Part shown: positions 39,210 through 50,227 of the stretch, piece after piece | How the letters are laid out: the number at the start of each line of letters is the position of its first letter | Position numbering within the stretch: position 1 is the stretch's first letter | Origin: Silurus meridionalis | Lineage: Eukaryota; Chordata; Actinopteri; Siluriformes; Siluridae | Direction of reading: 5' to 3' | DNA length: 64,000 nucleotides | Assembly: GCF_014805685.1 (NCBI RefSeq) | Contig: NC_060892.1 | Span: 6,823,490 to 6,887,489, forward strand | The notes under the pieces: model-generated | The model's input: the letters and a program-made list of their open reading frames with translations, nothing else | Database searches by the model: none | What the model was told of the DNA's origin: nothing | Translations under genes and position numbers: made by a program

Positions 39210-39372
39210 TTTAAGGCTCAGGAAACCTTTGCAGGTGTTTGGATTTAATCAGTGTGACACCATAAGTCTTTAATATTGAACTTTTTCACAATATAAAAAT
39301 TTTCAGAATTTGGGGTTTTCATTAGATGAAAGCCACAGTCATCAAAATTAAAAGAAATAAACACTCACATAT

Positions 39373-39624
39373 ATTATGAGGTTCCCTGGTGGTCTAGTGG
39401 TTAGGATGCGGCGCTCTCACTGCTGCGGTCCCAGTTCGATTCCCGGTCAGGGAACCGACCCTAGCCATTAGGGTTGCACAACCCAGTGCACTCTCAGTGC
39501 CGGTACCAAGCCCGGATAAATGGGGAGGGTTGCATTAGGTAGGGCATCCAGTGTTAAAACGTGCCAAATCAAACATGCGGATGATCCGCTATGGCGACCC
39601 CTAATGGGAGAAGCCGAAAGAAAG
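39373..39624 (+). mobile_element. tRNA-Glu-derived SINE, full length
   Basis: The head at 39382-39454 folds like tRNA-Glu: acceptor ends 'ttccctg' and 'cagggaa', A box 'tggtctagtgg', B box 'gttcgattcc', and anticodon loop 'ctctcac' giving CTC. The unrelated body contains 'gtgccggtaccaagcccgg' and 'aaatcaaacatgcggatgat', ends 'ggcgacccctaatgggagaa', and has an A/G-rich tail. A 14-base target duplication (12 of 14 identical; 39359-39372 and 39625-39638) frames it. The internal pol III promoter boxes look intact. Confidence 0.9.
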
Positions 39625-39742
39625 AAACACTGAAATATCAGTCTGTGTGTGATAAATCTATACAAGTTTCACTTTTTGTATTGAATTACTAAAATAAATT
39701 AACTTTTTAATTATATTCTAATTTATTGAGATGCACCTGTAT

Positions 39743-40524
39743 ATACATACATAAGTATATATTTATTTTAACTTAAAGAAATTCAGAGCATCTGTTGATT
39801 TATAATCTTGCTAAAGATACTAGCAAGAACTTCACTTAAGAACTTGACTGACAGCTACTGAAATCCTTTTATAAGGTATAACTTTAGAATAACTCTACAG
39901 GTCAGGTCCTTCTTGTTATGTATTTACAGAACTGAAATAAAGTTAAAGAAAGCTATTTAATAAAGTCTAATACAAACTTTGACCTTGTTGTGACATAAGT
40001 CCTCATTCTTGCTCTAACAAGACTCTTAGATGATTGCACAAAGAAAACAGTATGATGCATTCATCACCTGTTGACAGAAATATTTAGAAAAAAAAATATC
40101 CTAAAAAATATAAAATAATAATAATAATAGTAATAATAAGTAATTGTTATTTATTTAAGTCTTTTGTGTGCAAAAGTAGACATTTTCAGAACCAGATTTT
40201 CAGTAACTAAACATATTTAACTACTATTTTGATCATTTCTGCCGGCCTGTGGGAGATTGTTAGATACTATTTAAATAATTACATTATAAAATATTTTAAT
40301 ATTAAGATTATCTACAAAGAAATAGCACAAACAATTAAATTATGAATTGTCAATATTGCATTACTGAATACTTGTTCTAAAGTGTTTCTATTCAAATAGT
40401 TTCATATAATAAGCATTTTATTTTCAGCTTTGAGTAAACACTCTCTGTTGGTGTTGTGTTAAACTGCCATCTACTGGATAATCCATTTATGGCAATTTTT
40501 TTCTCTTTTCTGACCTTGAGAGAG

Positions 40525-40531
<7 letters not shown>
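39743..40531. other. AT-rich spacer, no gene seen
   Basis: No coding or repeat signature is visible before the TG array. Confidence 0.45.

Positions 40532-40592
<61 letters not shown>
40532..40592. repeat. (TG)n microsatellite
   Basis: About 60 bases of TG repeat. The open frames across it on both strands are artefacts. Confidence 0.97.
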
Positions 40593-40595
<3 letters not shown>

Positions 40596-40639
40596 AGAAT
40601 ACATAATTGAACCCATTAACCAGAATATATCCTTATCCT

Positions 40640-41098
40640 GGAGTTTTCTTGGACACCACTTGCTGCTGCTGAGGAGCCACATGAACAGCCTAAAGACACA
40701 AGATTACTCTGGAGAGTTTTACTTAAGAACCATGAAGGTGGATTTAGACTATAATGAATATAAACCGTTTGCTACAATGGCTTAGGGCTAAATTGCCATG
40801 CTGATTTCACTAAATTGCCCATTAGTGAACAGTTGGTAACTGGTAAACAAAGAAGGAAGTATAATGATTGGGAATTCATCGCCACAGAGATGAGAATGGG
40901 TTTCTGTCAGAGTCTGGTTCCTCTTTTTTCCTCATATCAGCTCAGGGAGATTTTCCTTGACACTGGCTCAATCATCAGGGATAAACTTAGAAGTGCAAAT
41001 TCCTAATATATAAACATTTTTTTAAAATCCATTTATATCTGTAAAGCTGCTCTGGGAAAAAGTCCAGTGTTAAATGTATTATACAAATAAAATTGAAG
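40640..41098 (-). repeat. Dispersed repeat family A, minus orientation
   Basis: 'tctggttcctcttttttcct', 'tcagctcagggagattttcc' and 'aatcatcagggataaactt', followed by 'ctgtaaagctgctctggga' and 'tatacaaataaaattga', are the family-A landmarks in reverse order. The left limit is approximate. Confidence 0.65.
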
Positions 41099-41956
41099 GT
41101 TGAAAGTTTAAAGCCCAGTCCTTCAAGAGAGCAAACACTGTAAACAAAATCCCTCAAAATTAAAAAGATACAAGCTTTAAATTTCGGTTTATTAGGAGAT
41201 GCTTGGATATATTGGTTTACATGTTAAACACACATTCTGTAAACATTAATTGAAACTGAAGGAGAAACAAAAAAAAAGCAGAGTGAAATCACTAGAAATT
41301 CATCAGAAGCATAACTTATTACTGATTAATCTTCCATTTTGCAGAACTTTTGAAGTTCTTCGGAAAGAAAGAAAGTGTATCTAAAACCCAGAAGAGCTTA
41401 TTTGTAAGGATGAGCCAAGATTTGCTAAGGATTTTTTTTTTCTTTTTTAACAGCAAAGGTTTTTTTCAAGGACAATTCTTTTCAGAAAACCAAAAGTAAC
41501 GTAAACTGAAGTAGTATTTGCTACATTAAGACGTGGTACCATCAGTCTTGTTTAATACAACAATGTGCAGACCTGCCAAACCCCCAAAGGAATAATACTT
41601 AGTCCTGAATTTATTTCAGGGTAATAAACTCAAAAACATTCTCCATTTACTATGGCAGAAAGTGAAAACAGTAAGCGAGACAAAAGATTGTTTTGGAAAT
41701 GGAAGTAAAAGGCAAATTCGCTAGTTTATATACGAGCGCTCTTTTAACTGCCAACCATTAGCTACTCATATGTTCATTTTAACTGGTGGGTGGATGGTCA
41801 GAATATTCCTTGCATCAGCATATTCTTTATCCAAAGCAAGATTCTACACAAAAGGCGTAATCATTGGCAGGTCTGCGTTATCTCCCATTTATCACTAATT
41901 TTTACCTCCAAAATTAACAGCAATTTGCAGCAGCATAGACAACAAACATTGCGCAT
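41099..41956 (-). other. TTC14: Probable TTC14 3' UTR and downstream flank
   Basis: The DNA immediately after the TTC14 stop codon (41959-41957) would be 3' UTR. On the minus strand AATAAA signals occur at the stop itself (about 41965-41960), near 41614-41609 and at 41193-41188. Which one is used cannot be decided from sequence. No other gene is visible. Confidence 0.4.
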
Positions 41957-42755
41957 TCATTTATTTTGCTTTTTTTCTTTCTGGAATTCAGCAATCTGAT
42001 TAAAGATATCCAATAAATTGGTGGGTAAATTCTTTTTCAGGTTTCCCACCGAGGCTTTGCTCCCATCGCTGCTGCTTAATCTGCGATCGTGCCCATTGTT
42101 CCCTTCCTTGACCTCTGACCTCCCATGACTTCCGGAATTATAACAGTCTGATCTGCGAGAGTCGGATGAGTGAGAATTGCGCGACGTGCGAGAGCTGGAT
42201 TTGCGCGAGTCGAAATCGCGCAGGTCGGATTTGCGGGAGGTCTCTGAATGGGCAGAGGAAGAGGAATCCTTTCTAGAGGAACTGACACGTGAGCTTCTGC
42301 AACTTTCCGGCCGAGTGCTGTGTTCATCTTCAGATCTTTTGCGATCTCTAAAAGCATCTTTGTCCCGGACATTTAACTGACTGAAGCACTCAGTCTGACC
42401 TTTGCCCTTCCTGTCTTCAGTCTCAGGGCTCCGGCTGAAGGGGTCGTCTTCAAACCTACCTTCTCTGCTTTTTTCATGAGAGGTTCTTCGGTTTTCGGCG
42501 CCATCGAACAGTTTAACAAGGCTTTGTTTCTCATTAATGAAGGACGCTGAGGTGTTAGCAGGAACAGGGTAGTGCTCCTCATCATCATCTCGTGATGAAG
42601 CCTTATGCTTATGTTTTTTAGCACTGTGTGAGGAGCGTCTGCGTTTGTGCTTTCGCTTTTTGTTTTTTTTGCGACAGGACAAGTCATCGTTGGAAGAATC
42701 GGAGCTTGAGGACGTCTCTGACGTGGAGTCAGACCGCTTCCGTTTCTTTTTCATC
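41957..42755 (-). CDS. TTC14: TTC14 last coding exon, basic/serine-rich tail
   Basis: The exon encodes a low-complexity tail of about 265 residues with basic clusters, Ser/Arg/Asp stretches, a conserved '[16 protein letters not shown]' island, and the terminal '[20 protein letters not shown]', which is nearly invariant in TTC14. The stop is TGA at 41959-41957. SR-like character suggests nuclear RNA-related function (inference). Confidence 0.96.
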
Positions 42756-45700
42756 CTGGGTAAAAGTCAATTTTATGGACTGCTTAATCAGTCTTTAAAA
42801 AGTGTGTGATCAAAAGTCATTTGAAATTCCTTTTGAGCACTTCATTAAACCATTACATTATAATGCATATTTACAAAAGTGTAATGTGGCTGCTTTAAAT
42901 TGTTTTAAAAAGGCCTTAGAACATCACTACACCTTTACTTTCCTTATAAATACTTTCATTTGCTCACTGATTTTCTTCGGGTTTCATACATATGAAAAGA
43001 TAAGTTAATTTAACTTAAATAAATAAATTAATTTACCTGAAGGTTTCTGGGACTAAAATATAAATTACTTTTGCATATAAAAGTGTTATATGCATGTCAT
43101 TTAGTGCCTTTTTTATCAAAATAAATAATCAGAATCAGTATCCAGGAGGATATTCTAAACAATTAAACATCATTCCATTCAGGGGGAGTTTTTAAAAATC
43201 ATACTGGTTTGACACTGTAATCATAACCTGTCTGAAAACTGGATCTAAAAACAGAAATGCAGAGCCAGGCCCCCTTTTTGAGTGAGTGAATGAGTGAAAG
43301 TCATTACCTTTTCTCCTCTTTTAAGATCTTACGTAATTTTTCTGCACTCGTCTCTGCAGTTTGTTGCTTGTCCTTCTCCTTAGCAGCCTCCTCAGCTTTT
43401 AGTTTAAGAGCTTCCTTTAAAGCGATCAGTTGGCACAGTGGAAATTCAAAACCACATAAGCCGGCGTGCAAGGACATGCAGGCATTTTTAGGCAAGATGG
43501 CCATAAATGACCATTCCAGCAGACCATTGACATTCCAAACATCACGACATGAGAAGACATTATGAATGTGAGAAAGCAGTGTGCAATTTAAGAAGAGACA
43601 TGAGAAAGACAAAAATATAGTTACCAGCCAGCGCAAGCAGCAGAATACAAACCGGTGATGTTTTAGTCCAAACAGGGTTTTCCAGAGATGGCGTTTGTGT
43701 CGACCGGTGCGATTAAGATTGAGCGTTCGACAGCAATCAGGGTTCAACATCCAAAGTCAGACACACACATTAATAATAAAAAAAAAAAAATATTTAAATC
43801 AGTATAACAAGACAAGGTAAATTTCTAAATATAATATTTTCTATCAAAACACAACTATAACATTTCAACTGCTGCACTACAGAGTTTCCGTTTTAAATAT
43901 TACATTTACTGTACATCCTCAAGCTTCCACTGTAAAGCAGCTCATCTGCAGTGTAAAGCTGTAATGCAAACCTACTCTGTGGAGCTGCACTGCACTGGCA
44001 TCACATCAGACATTGCATTTATAGCAATGAAAATGTTCTAAACACCTTACAAGCAATTTTTATTCTTACAGTTACAAGTGGAGACGTCTAGCTCACCTGG
44101 ATGTGCATCTGCAGTTTCCTTAGTGCCTCCTTCGCTTCGTAAAATGTGTTGTCTAAACTTATTGCTTTTTTATAAAGCCCTTCTGCTGTAATCAGCTTCT
44201 CCTCCTCTTCCAGCCTGATGAGGAAAAAATAGACACCAATTGCAAATTAATAATTTATTTATTATTTGATTTAAACGCCAAATCTCCAAAGGCAATTAGC
44301 ATGTGCAAAAAGTACAAATACATTTTTAATGAAATGCAAAGAATTCTACTTTAAATTCAGAACATATCTATATCATATCTGGTTTATTTTCCACTCTTTT
44401 TTAATCCTCCTAAAGTCTTAGTAGTATATAACCAAATCCTCAATCAATGCCTAAATGTAAATATTAGACATTATGATTTTGTGGCACATTCTTCTCAACT
44501 AAAAAGTATATTTTACTTATAGAACCACAGCAAGATTCTAGCATGGCAAGATTGATATATAACTAGATTATTGAGAGAGATACGAACGGACATGAATTAC
44601 AAAACAATCTCTTCATTTTGAATATGTGGATACAAGCAAATCATTTTTATTATAAAAAATGTAATTCATCTCAGGAACCTTAAAATGATGAACACATGAA
44701 GCGTTTTATTTGTTATAACAGACTTACTGGCCCCCTCGTTCCACTAGCGTTTGGCACAGATATTTCTTAGCGTTCCTGTGTGTTGGGCAGCCCTCCAACG
44801 CAAGCTCAAAGTCACTGATAGCTTTCATCAGGCTGCCTCTAGTGGCGTATCTGCAAAAAGAAAGCGTTTGGGACAAAGGCTTCGTATTAACTAACTGAAT
44901 CTGTGTCATTTAAAAGAAAAATGAAAAATGTAGTTATGAATTGCAGGAGGAGGAGCTTACAGAGCACCGCGTGCTACGAGTGCCTCGACATTATTGGTGT
45001 CGATCTCTAAAGCCTTGTTGTATTCATTCATCGCTTCCACATAGCGGCCTGCTTTGAAATGATTCACGCCAGATTTCACACTGCAAATGATTTATGCGGA
45101 ATAGTTTCCATATCAGGGTTACATTTCTAATATATAAATTGTTAAAAGAAGAGAAAAAAAAGTGTCATGGATAACATGCACACCATTTTAAGGCCCAGGA
45201 AGCAGACTGCTTCTTACGAATTGCACTTGCAAAATCATCTTCCATGAAATGCTTACTGCAAAACAAATCCAAATGTAGTTATAGATTTTATACTTCACAT
45301 ATCTTATATCAAATATAACCGACGAACCGTCTACCTCTGTAATCCTCTCATTAGCGAGTGTGATTGTGTGTCTCCGATTCCCAGCTTGCCGAGCAAATAA
45401 TCCACGTTGGACGGGTTCGAGAAGCCGGGTGAACTCTGGAGTAGCATCTCATATGACTCACTGCTGTCTGCGGTCACCTGTTCACCACGACTGAACAAAA
45501 TCGAAGAAAATTTTAAATAAACCGCCACTTAAATATAATGCTGTGCTGAGAAACAGTCACAACTTTACTTATAATGGCCAGTGCAGCATCCTTTTCACTA
45601 GTGTCATTGGGAGTGGCCAATACTTTTGTAAAACAACAGATGGGGTTACAGAGTGTAACTGTGGACATACAAATACTGTAGCGTTTGACCTATTGGATCG

Positions 45701-48524
45701 TGTAATTCGGCGCTGTAACTTTAGCATTATCCAGCATTTTTTTCAGGCATGTATAATATATGGATTAAAGTATTGGGACCCCTGACTTTTAAAGCCAGAT
45801 TTGGATCTTCTCCAGACTTGGGTCTTCTCCTGACTGTTATCACAAAGTTAGAGGCACACAATTCTATAGAATGACTCGCATGCAAAGCCAGCTCCATAAA
45901 GATATGATTATGTTAATCAAAATGGCCTGCAATAGAGCTCTGATCTCAACCCTACTGACCACCTTTGGGATGAATTTTAACACTGACTGCACCCCAGGCC
46001 TCATTAACCCTACATCAGTACCTGACTTTACTAACGCCCATGTGGATGAATGAGCAGAAATCTCTACAATCACACTCTAAACTGGACCATCTTCCCAGAA
46101 GAGTGAAGGTTATGTGGAGTGGTATGTTTAAAAAGCACATACAAATTTTATGGTCAGGGGTCAACAAATATTTATCCATATGTGGGGACCTAGAAATATC
46201 AGATCATTGATCGCCTAAACAAATAGTTCCAAAATTATCATGATGCTCTACTGTTTTCTCTGTCCAAGCTTTTTTTTTAGTTTGTTTTAGTAGCAGTGGC
46301 TTTATCATGCTATTCAAATGTTTCCTTTTATTTTGTTTTCTGATTGCTGTTTAATATTAAGCTGGGTTTTTTTTTTCTTCACGCTCCACATCAAGTTATG
46401 AGCTAAAACCCTGAATAACAACGATCACAGAGAAAAAATTAAATAAGAGAATAAAGCACAAGTTCATCTTACATGTAGTGAAGAGGTAAATCTTCTTTGC
46501 TTATTACACCCAGTTTGATTCGCTCCATGTTCGAGGCCAGAGAGGTGGAATGAAGTGAAATTGTCAGCTTCTCGTCATAGCGGTCGATGTCTTTCACACC
46601 AGCTAAAGAAATTTGATTAAATACATATCACAGGTCACAATAAAAAAGTTTAACTTTATTAAGAGTTTTCCCCACCCCCCCCCCATTAAAACTGCATTAA
46701 AAAAAATTTTACAGTTAAAAGGTTGTATCATTACACCCTTAAATATACCTCGAATTAAATCCCCAATCTGAAAATAGGACAAAGGATCATCATGATTTCC
46801 TGTTGATGGGACATCTCGGATAGGACACAGACCCTGAGAAAGAGAACACAAAATGTTGATGATGTGTGATAACATAACACTGCTGTGCTAGTATGTGTGC
46901 AGTTGTGGTGCGAGGTGTTGACATGCTTAAAGTACCGTTATCTCAAGATCTTCGATGTCCCTCTCTATTCCCCCGGCAGTGCAGAGAAGATTAACGAAGA
47001 ACCCAAAATCTCGAATCGAGGTAATTCTGCCGATGACTACATCACCCCGCTCCAAGTCTCGGTAAAAAAGATCTCTTCTCTCGTTATAAGAAACGTCCAT
47101 GAACTGCTCCAGTGGTGGCATGATGGCATAGGGCTCTGTGAAAACGTCATTCATACATGTTTGTAAAAAAAAATAAGAAAAAATAAAAATACCACTCATT
47201 TCAGCAAAAACTTTACAACCAAGAATTTATTATTTACAATTGGTGTATAGAATTTAAACACTTAATTACTGGTTTGTTAGGCTACTATTTTTTTATGTCT
47301 TTATATATAATATACAAATGTATCCCTGTCTACTGCACTATATAAATATCGTACAGGTTATAGGACAAAAATATTATTATGAATACCAAAGCTATTTCCA
47401 TGTTCCACAAAATTACCAGAATTAAGGCCATTTATTTCCCTTAACCCAGCCATTCCCTTGACAAGAGTTAATCTTATACAAAAACATGGTGTAAAACATT
47501 TTTCACACTAAATCAAATTTGGTTTGTTTACAGCTTTGGGTGTAAATAACCTTGGGTCTCTTCCTGCCAATCGTCTTCTCCAGGTGTGGTTGATTTCCAA
47601 GCTGGGTCAAATAGAAGGTCTGCTTTCCTCGCAATGAACTGCTCCACAACAGGACTGTCATCTTCTTTATCCCTGTCAGAACAATTAAAACACACCGAAA
47701 TAGCAGTAGGTGCAACGTCCTTGTTCTGTTAAGGATTGGTGCCAAAACAAACAACTGAATGAAGATTTTACAATAGTGGTTACAAATGTGCTGCTAGTCT
47801 GCTGTTACTGACAGAAATAGAGACTTCACTTCTTTCTTGAAGACCACTGAGCACAGGCCACGCCTACATCTCTGGGACCAACGCGCACCAGCCACACCTC
47901 TTTATCTGTGTCTAATGCAAGGGTGCCCAACCACTGGGCTGTGGACCAGTACCACACCAAATAATTGTCGTGTAAAACTGGTCTGTGGTGCAAAAAGGGT
48001 TGGTGGCCATTGGTCTAATTGGCACAGGCTACTCTAGGGCTAATGGTCGAAAGTGTTGGCTCCCTCACGGTGTTTAACAGGCCAAAGCCTCCTTCTCTAT
48101 GATTAATGCCTCATTTTACTGATAAAAGGCACAAAGGCTTAATGTTTTATTGTTATATTGTATATTTAATATCCAACATATAAACCCTGCTTTAAATAAT
48201 TAATTTACAAAACAATTGAAAAAAATCACCAAATCTAAAATTAAAGCCATTACATAAAAAAGGCTTTATTACTAAAACTCTAAGCTAATGTTTATTTCAA
48301 CCAAATAAACAGATGCACATCATTTCTCAACAAAACTCAAATTGTACCTCTCAACCAGAGATTTGTCAAGATCAGCTGTGATGTGTTTAAAGTCTGGATT
48401 TTCACTCTGTTCGCATTTTAACAGAGAAAACAGGCTCTGTCCATGAAATGCCACGGACTGCCTGAGTAAATCCCGATCCATGCTCAACACCACATTCTTC
48501 ATGCACCAGCACACACACTCCAAC
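41957..48524 (-). CDS. TTC14: TTC14, tetratricopeptide repeat protein 14
   Basis: Twelve coding exons (48481-48348, 47672-47551, 47135-46936, 46833-46749, 46602-46473, 45490-45335, 45255-45184, 45080-44961, 44850-44728, 44214-44097, 43414-43308, 42755-41957) have AG/GT borders, compatible phases and 2,166 nt in total, giving 721 residues. Residues about 116-205 form an S1 RNA-binding fold ('[19 protein letters not shown]'); about 300-420 hold TPR units ('[17 protein letters not shown]', '[19 protein letters not shown]'); 456-721 is a K/R/S-rich tail beginning '[13 protein letters not shown]', likely nuclear. The start 'MDRDLLRQS' matches vertebrate TTC14 as I know it (human about 770 residues). 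The exact molecular role of TTC14 is not well established; RNA binding is inferred from the S1 domain. The first exon continues 5' of the ATG to an AG acceptor at 48525-48526, so an upstream non-coding exon is expected. Confidence 0.95.
43308..43414 (-). CDS. TTC14: TTC14 coding exon 11
   Basis: Encodes a charged helix '[18 protein letters not shown]' and '[14 protein letters not shown]', matching TTC14 after the TPRs. The acceptor 'gatcgctttaaag' is weaker than the others. The longer open frame reading upstream of it is intron. Confidence 0.92.
44097..44214 (-). CDS. TTC14: TTC14 coding exon 10, third TPR
   Basis: Encodes '[18 protein letters not shown]' and '[11 protein letters not shown]'. 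Acceptor 'ttttcctcatcag', donor 'gtgagc', phase 0 at the end. Confidence 0.95.
44728..44850 (-). CDS. TTC14: TTC14 coding exon 9, second TPR
   Basis: Encodes '[20 protein letters not shown]' and '[11 protein letters not shown]', nearly identical to vertebrate TTC14. Acceptor 'tttctttttgcag', donor 'gtaagt'. Confidence 0.96.
44961..45080 (-). CDS. TTC14: TTC14 coding exon 8, first TPR
   Basis: Encodes '[20 protein letters not shown]' and '[12 protein letters not shown]', a canonical TPR helix pair. Acceptor 'tcatttgcag', donor 'gtaagc'. Confidence 0.95.
45184..45255 (-). CDS. TTC14: TTC14 coding exon 7
   Basis: A short 72-nt exon encoding '[20 protein letters not shown]'. Acceptor 'tgttttgcag', donor 'gtgtgc', phase 2 on both sides. 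Confidence 0.93.
45335..45490 (-). CDS. TTC14: TTC14 coding exon 6
   Basis: Encodes '[20 protein letters not shown]' and '[20 protein letters not shown]', matching the TTC14 linker before the TPR region. Acceptor 'ttttgttcag', donor 'gtagac'. Confidence 0.95.
45760..46195 (+). mobile_element. Tc1-related non-autonomous element in TTC14 intron
   Basis: The ends 'atatggattaaagtattggg' + 'acccctga' and 'tcaggggtcaacaaatattt' + 'atccatatg' are imperfect inverted repeats. The interior carries the family-B core ('gcaccccaggcctcattaa'). It lies within the intron between TTC14 coding exons 5 and 6, antisense to the gene. The open frames here are transposase residue. Confidence 0.78.
46473..46602 (-). 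CDS. TTC14: TTC14 coding exon 5
   Basis: Encodes '[19 protein letters not shown]' and '[15 protein letters not shown]', the end of the S1 domain and following linker. Donor 'gtaaga' is strong. The next intron (46472-45491) contains a Tc1-related insertion. Confidence 0.95.
46749..46833 (-). CDS. TTC14: TTC14 coding exon 4
   Basis: Encodes '[20 protein letters not shown]', which matches the highly conserved TTC14 segment within the S1 region. Acceptor 'ctttctcag', donor 'gtatat'; phase 1. Confidence 0.95.
46936..47135 (-). CDS. TTC14: TTC14 coding exon 3, S1 domain start
   Basis: Residues 86-152: '[19 protein letters not shown]', then the S1 segment with '[16 protein letters not shown]'. Acceptor 'gttttcacag', donor 'gtactt'; ends in phase 0. 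Confidence 0.95.
47199..48347 (-). other. TTC14: TTC14 introns 1 and 2
   Basis: These introns flank coding exon 2 (47551-47672). They contain no other gene. The open frames at 47503-48037 either run out of phase over the exon or are AT-driven. Confidence 0.6.
47551..47672 (-). CDS. TTC14: TTC14 coding exon 2
   Basis: The exon encodes '[18 protein letters not shown]', matching the linker before the S1 domain in vertebrate TTC14. Acceptor 'ttctgacag', donor 'gttatt'. The longer open frame covering this DNA is in a different, wrong frame. Confidence 0.93.
48348..48524 (-). CDS. TTC14: TTC14 first coding exon with 5' leader
   Basis: The acceptor 'tttttctccacag' ends at 48525. The family start ATG is 48481-48479. 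An in-frame ATG 21 nt upstream (48502-48500) would add seven residues and there is no stop between, so the start rests on family similarity. The donor 'gtacaa' follows 48348; phase 2. Confidence 0.88.
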
Positions 48525-48546
48525 CTGTGGAGAAAAACAACACACA

Positions 48547-49185
48547 TTAGTACCAGTCAATAGTTTGGACACAACTTTTCCATTTAGTTTAAAAAAAAAC
48601 AAAACAAAAAAAAAAAAAAAAACAACATGCTCAAATAACCCAGAATATGTTTTATATTTTTCATTTTTCAAAATAGCCACCTTTTGGTTTGATCACAGCT
48701 TTGCACACTCAGTCAGCCTCCTGACGTAATCAACTGGAATGATTTTCCAATGATTTTGATAAGTTCCCAGATGTGTTGAGTGCTCATTGGCTGCTTTTCC
48801 TTCACTCTCCTTTCCAACTAACCCAAGCCATCTCAACTGGATTTAGATTGGGTGATTATAAAGGCGAGGTCATCTCATTCAAAACTCAATCACACTCCTT
48901 CTTGAAAAAATCTCTAACATATCCTCAAGGTGTTTTTGGGGTTATTGTCCTGTTGGGAACCAAATGATGGTCCCTCTAAGTGCAAACCAGATGGGATGGC
49001 ATGTCGTGATGGCCACCTCGTGATGAGTGAATGCCAAGCTAAATGTGGCTACTTTAAAGAATTGAAAAGATAAAACAGACTCTGGGTTATTTTGCAGATT
49101 TCTGTTTACTATACAATTCCATATATGTTCTTTCATAGTTTGGATGGCTTCAGAGTTAATGTACAATGCTGGAAATTATTTTAAA
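48547..49185 (-). mobile_element. Tc1-like remnant directly upstream of TTC14
   Basis: The left end 'agtaccagtcaatagtttgg' + 'acac' resembles the end of a widespread Tc1 family. The interior has minus-strand transposase residues ('ccaaatgatggtccctctaa', 'gtgatgagtgaatgcc'), and the right part 'cagatttctgtttactatac' resembles the other end. All frames are broken. Its left boundary lies about 20 nt upstream of the splice acceptor for the first TTC14 coding exon. Confidence 0.65.
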
Positions 49186-50227
49186 AAAAAATTAAGAAAA
49201 AACAATAGAGACGATGTGTACAAAATTACCTGGTAATCTACGACATCCAAAATAGGAAAGAACACTTATGGATATTCACATACACACACAACAAAATTAT
49301 AAATGCAACACTTTTGGTTTTGCCCCTGTTTTTCGTCAGTTGAACTCTCCTCAAATCCTAGTTTTCACTGTACAGGGCAAAATGTGTGAGGAAATGGTGG
49401 TCACACTAGATACTAACTGGTTTTAAGAAAAAATTGGTTTAGGAAACTATATATTCATGGTGATAATCAGAGGTTGAAAGCAGCTAGCTGATCTAGCACG
49501 TTATGGTAGTCTGGTTGTAAGCACTGACTAGCTTCATGTAGAAAACTGCAAATGTTTTATTATCAATTACATGCGAATATAACAATCCGAAACATGTCTT
49601 TTTGATTTAAATCTTTATCTCCATTTATGTCCATTAAATCAATGCACATAGAGATGAAACAAAACCTGAACTAAATCCAGCACCCCTGTTTCGTTTAGAA
49701 CACAGCTAGTTAGCCCATGCTAACGCCTCAGGTCGTGAATAGTACCGTATCTCTGTCCCGTTTTTCCTCTCAATGACATGCCGTATAAATCCGTACCTTC
49801 TAATATTTCATTTCTGGTCACTTTCAGCATCGCAGATAAATGATGTGTCATAGAAATAGGCTTTATTGTAGCTCCTAATAACTGCTGGGCGTGTGGAGAT
49901 ACAGCTGTTAAGTGAAGCTAATAAGCTAGGTTGTAAAAAGTTTTTCAGGATAAAAGTCACTCACGTTAATAGTCATCCTTCATAAGTAATAGCTTTTCTT
50001 TCGGTTTCAAAATTGCATGAACATTGCCTCTTATTTTTGCAAATATGATTAAAACCATTTAACCCTAGTTGGGTTACTTTACTTAGAACAGCACCACACG
50101 GTAAATTTGAGGTAATTTTAGGTCATTTTTATAGATGAGTTTTGTTGTGTAATAATAATTAATATGGACGTCATTAGCAATAAACATAATATTAAATATT
50201 CAAAATTAAATAATTGAACAGGAAAAA

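Larger units (their letters stand above)
37822..39742 (-). mobile_element. Tc1-like transposon (family C) with nested retroelements
   Basis: The left end 'acaagtgcatctcaataaat' and right end 'ttattgagatgcacctgtat' are inverted copies, extended by 'aagtttatttattttagtaa' and its complement, so the outer limits are clear. The transposase is coded on the minus strand and broken. Two later insertions sit inside: an L2-type fragment (37906-38030) and a tRNA-Glu SINE (39373-39624). A 70-bp perfect palindrome disrupts the coding part at 38609-38781. Confidence 0.9.

Noticed and set aside
39382..39454. A functional tRNA-Glu(CTC) gene
   Set aside because: The tRNA-like part is followed by a SINE body and A/G tail and is flanked by a target duplication, with a related tail fragment at 21383-21495. 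It is the promoter head of a SINE.
42076..42687. Additional frames over the last TTC14 exon
   Set aside because: They are shadow frames of a basic, serine-rich coding exon, and the main frame has clear family similarity.
43304..43750. 148-codon minus-strand frame as an independent gene
   Set aside because: Only its last 36 codons are real: they are TTC14 coding exon 11. The upstream part is read-through into the intron.
47503..47754. 83-codon minus-strand frame
   Set aside because: It overlaps TTC14 coding exon 2 in a different frame; the correct frame matches the family and the splice phases.
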